Below are positions 15,309 through 17,052 of a stretch of DNA of 17,052 nucleotides, piece by piece. A model generated the notes under the pieces. The model saw only the letters and a list, made by a program, of their open reading frames with translations. It did no database searches and was not told the DNA's origin. The stretch is from the NCBI GenBank assembly GCA_019314185.1, contig JAFCZU010000040.1, positions 1-17,052 of the forward strand. Reading direction: 5' to 3'. The stretch's first letter is position 1, and every line of letters starts with the position of its first letter. The translations under genes and the position numbers were made by a program. Origin of the DNA: Deltaproteobacteria bacterium (GTDB taxonomy: Bacteria > Desulfobacterota > Desulfobacteria > Desulfobacterales > ETH-SRB1).

Positions 15309-16637
15309 ATGACTGAGGTTGATATCATCATATCCAACGGAATGGTGCTTACGATGGATGAAAATGACACTGTAATTGAAAACGGAGCCATTGCAATTGA
15401 CGGTAAAAATATCGTTGCAGTTGGCAAATCTGAAGAAATAAAGGCAAATTATATGTCCGGGGAAGTCATAGATGCAACAAATCATCTGATTATGCCCGGT
15501 CTTATCAATAGCCACACCCATGCCGCAATGACCTGTTTCAGAGGAATAGCGGACGACATTGAACTGATGGACTGGTTAAACGATTACATATTTCCTGCCG
15601 AGGCTAAAAATGTGAATACAGAACTGGCCTTTTGGGGAAGCCTGCTGGCATGTGCAGAAATGATTAAATCAGGAACAACAACATTCTGTGACATGTACAT
15701 TTTTGAAGACGAAACAGCAAAGGCTGCAAAAGAAGCCGGCATGCGATGCCTTCTTGGAGAGGTCCTCTTTGATTTTCCGTCTCCCAATGTTAAAACACCT
15801 GCCGAAGGTTTGGAATATACCAGAATGCTCATTGAAAAATGGGCGGATGATCCGCTGATTAACATCATGGTCGAACCCCACTCATTATACACATGCTCTC
15901 CTTCTCTTCTTATAGATGCCAAGACTTTGGCTGAACAGTACAACGTTCCGATTGCCACCCATTTTCTGGAAAACAAAGGAGAAGCAAAACAATTAAGAAA
16001 AAAACTTGGCAAAAAAGCAACTAATTTTCTGAAAGATATCAATTACCTTGATGAGCATTTTTTTGCCTTTCACTGCGTCTGCATGGATGAAGAAGATATA
16101 AAAATCTTTGCGGACAGCGGATGCAAAGTCGTTCATAATCCTGAAAGCAACATGAAGCTTGCCTCCGGTGTTGCCCCTGTAACCAGCATGTTAAACCATG
16201 GCATTGTCGTGGGGCTTGGAACTGACGGGTGTGCCAGCAACAATAACCTCGACATGCTGCAGGAAATGGACACGGCGGCCAAGCTTGAGAAGGTTGGACG
16301 TCTTGATCCAACAGTCATGTCTGCCCATACTGTTACACATATGGCGACTTGTAACGGCGTACGGGTCCTTGGGATGGAAAATATTGCAGGTTCTCTAAAA
16401 GCCGGGATGAAAGCGGATATTGTTACCATAGACTTGAACAAACCACACCTTACCCCGATGTATAATCCTTTTTCTCATCTTGTTTACGCTGTGAATGGGT
16501 CTGATGTAACCACGGTTATCATAAATGGGAAAATTGTTATGAAAGACAGACAGCTTTTAACGATTAATGAATCCGAAGTTATGAAAAGTGTTAATAAGAT
16601 AGCTCTTGGAATCAAAAAAAGCCTTGGGATCGGTTGA
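15309..16637 (+). CDS. mtaD: 5-methylthioadenosine/S-adenosylhomocysteine deaminase
   Basis: This 442-residue amidohydrolase deaminates S-adenosylhomocysteine and/or methylthioadenosine to the inosine forms, a salvage route for SAM by-products in the cytoplasm. Metal and active-site residues are seen: His69 and His71 (NSHTHAAMT), His218 with Glu221 (THFLEN), His255 (HCVCM) and Asp306 (GTDGCASNNN). VEPHSLYTCSP and the C-terminal GSLKAGMKADIVTIDL are typical of the MtaD/SsnA group. Length and order match family members. The ATG follows a GGGGAG ribosome binding site by 11 bases. It is a lone gene, flanked by a long spacer and by repeats. Related enzymes act on other adenosine or guanine substrates, so exact specificity is inferred. 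No ahcY, mtnN or riboswitch was recognised nearby. Confidence 0.93.
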   Translation: MTEVDIIISNGMVLTMDENDTVIENGAIAIDGKNIVAVGKSEEIKANYMSGEVIDATNHLIMPGLINSHTHAAMTCFRGIADDIELMDWLNDYIFPAEAKNVNTELAFWGSLLACAEMIKSGTTTFCDMYIFEDETAKAAKEAGMRCLLGEVLFDFPSPNVKTPAEGLEYTRMLIEKWADDPLINIMVEPHSLYTCSPSLLIDAKTLAEQYNVPIATHFLENKGEAKQLRKKLGKKATNFLKDINYLDEHFFAFHCVCMDEEDIKIFADSGCKVVHNPESNMKLASGVAPVTSMLNHGIVVGLGTDGCASNNNLDMLQEMDTAAKLEKVGRLDPTVMSAHTVTHMATCNGVRVLGMENIAGSLKAGMKADIVTIDLNKPHLTPMYNPFSHLVYAVNGSDVTTVIINGKIVMKDRQLLTINESEVMKSVNKIALGIKKSLGIG

Positions 16638-16696
16638 TTATGAATCGAGGCCTTTCTTTTTGATATTATTGTGAATTTTATTAAATTTACTAGTAA

Positions 16697-16766
16697 TTAT
16701 TCAGCCACAGATTCACCCCAATACCATCTGCTGGAGCTACGGGGCCGGCACAGATGAACGCAGATA
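16697..16766. repeat. Copy of the CAGCCACAGATT repeat, interrupted by about 35 bp
   Basis: TATTCAGCCACAGATT and CACAGATGAACGCAGATAG match the arm at 9587-9623. Here the two halves are separated by extra GC-richer sequence (about 16717-16748). CAC stands at both edges of the extra piece, which may be a 3 bp duplication. No gene lies between mtaD and the window end (415 bp), which is filled by this and the next two repeats. Confidence 0.6.
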
Positions 16767-16782
16767 GTTTAAATACAGTAAT

Positions 16783-16906
16783 CACTCAGGCACAGAGTGG
16801 CAAAGGCACAGTGGCACAAAGAAAAATAAAAACATATAGAGATTTGCGGGCCCGGCAAAAATCAATTACTTTAGGCAAGCCAACTATGCGCCTCTGTACC
16901 TGAATA
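16783..16906. repeat. Palindromic GGCACAGAG-type repeat
   Basis: CACTCAGGCACAGAG (16783-16797) pairs with the inverse of CTCTGTACCTGAATA (16892-16906) at 12 of 15 bases. Inside, GGCACAG occurs twice with GGCACAAAG-like units, and TTTGCGGGCCCGGCAAA (16843-16859) is a near-palindrome at the centre. It looks like a noncoding dispersed repeat. Confidence 0.5.
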
Positions 16907-16928
16907 GTATAAAATTTGTATATAATAA

Positions 16929-17052
16929 CTCAAGTTTCGCACCCTTTAATTTAGCCAAAGCGTTAGACGGCAATGGATAAAAATAAATTTTAAGGCGAAA
17001 TATACTGCCTGTGGTTTTTACAACGGCGCCAATCAATTAATATAAGATTGAT
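16929..17052 (+). mobile_element. Second copy of the palindromic MITE-like element (truncated by the window edge)
   Basis: From CTCAAGTTTCGCACCCTT onwards it matches 2924-3022 closely, including the segment ending CAATCAATTAATATAAGATT. It carries about 25 extra bases around 16994-17021 that the first copy lacks. The right end lies outside the window, so it cannot be excluded that this copy is a longer element with a transposase. Confidence 0.75.

Noticed and set aside
16617..16662. Intrinsic terminator after mtaD
   Set aside because: T-rich sequence follows the stop, but the possible stem is short, bulged and overlaps the coding end, so it is too weak to call.

Overview
The window is AT-rich bacterial chromosome with an ordinary set of housekeeping genes and an unusually rich set of noncoding repeats. 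The F0 genes of a split ATP synthase (atpZ-atpI-atpB-atpE, without the b subunit or F1 genes), the style of the DnaA-like protein, the MTA/SAH deaminase and the repeat-filled spacers suggest a Desulfobacterota lineage, most likely Desulfobacterales. That placement is inference from gene style, not a database result.

Layout, left to right: the 3' part of hflX (+); a 65-residue four-cysteine protein (+); a GlcD-type FAD-linked oxidase (-); a divergent dnaA (-); an AT-rich gap of about 940 bp; pdxA (+); uvrA (+); the convergent atpZ-atpI-atpB-atpE cluster (-), with a probable terminator after atpE; a eukaryotic-type UDP-glucose pyrophosphorylase, ilvE and a PPC/DUF296 gene (all -, transcribed PPC to ilvE to UGP and then towards atp); a 520 bp gap; an MTA/SAH deaminase (+); and a repeat-rich right end.

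The genes cover DNA replication and repair (dnaA, uvrA), ribosome-associated GTPase function (hflX), PLP synthesis (pdxA) and a PLP enzyme (ilvE), proton- or sodium-driven ATP synthesis (atp), nucleotide-sugar synthesis (UGP) and purine/SAM by-product salvage (mtaD). They do not form one pathway. The clearest operons are PPC-ilvE-UGP and atpZIBE.

The most notable content lies between the genes. A 269 bp palindromic, MITE-like element has 18 bp perfect terminal inverted repeats and a probable 7 bp target duplication. It sits inside an older repeat next to dnaA, and a second copy starts at the right edge. Other repeat families include one of about 120 bp in inverted orientation on both sides of pdxA, with one copy supplying the pdxA stop codon; a 20 bp motif present three times; a 267 bp palindrome after uvrA that shares its arm with the right end of the window; and repeats just beyond the stops of glcD and dnaA. 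The most interesting protein is the DnaA: its ATPase and helix-turn-helix are intact, but residues that read the DnaA box in E. coli are changed and no canonical DnaA boxes are visible nearby. I see no CRISPR array, tRNA, rRNA or phage genes.
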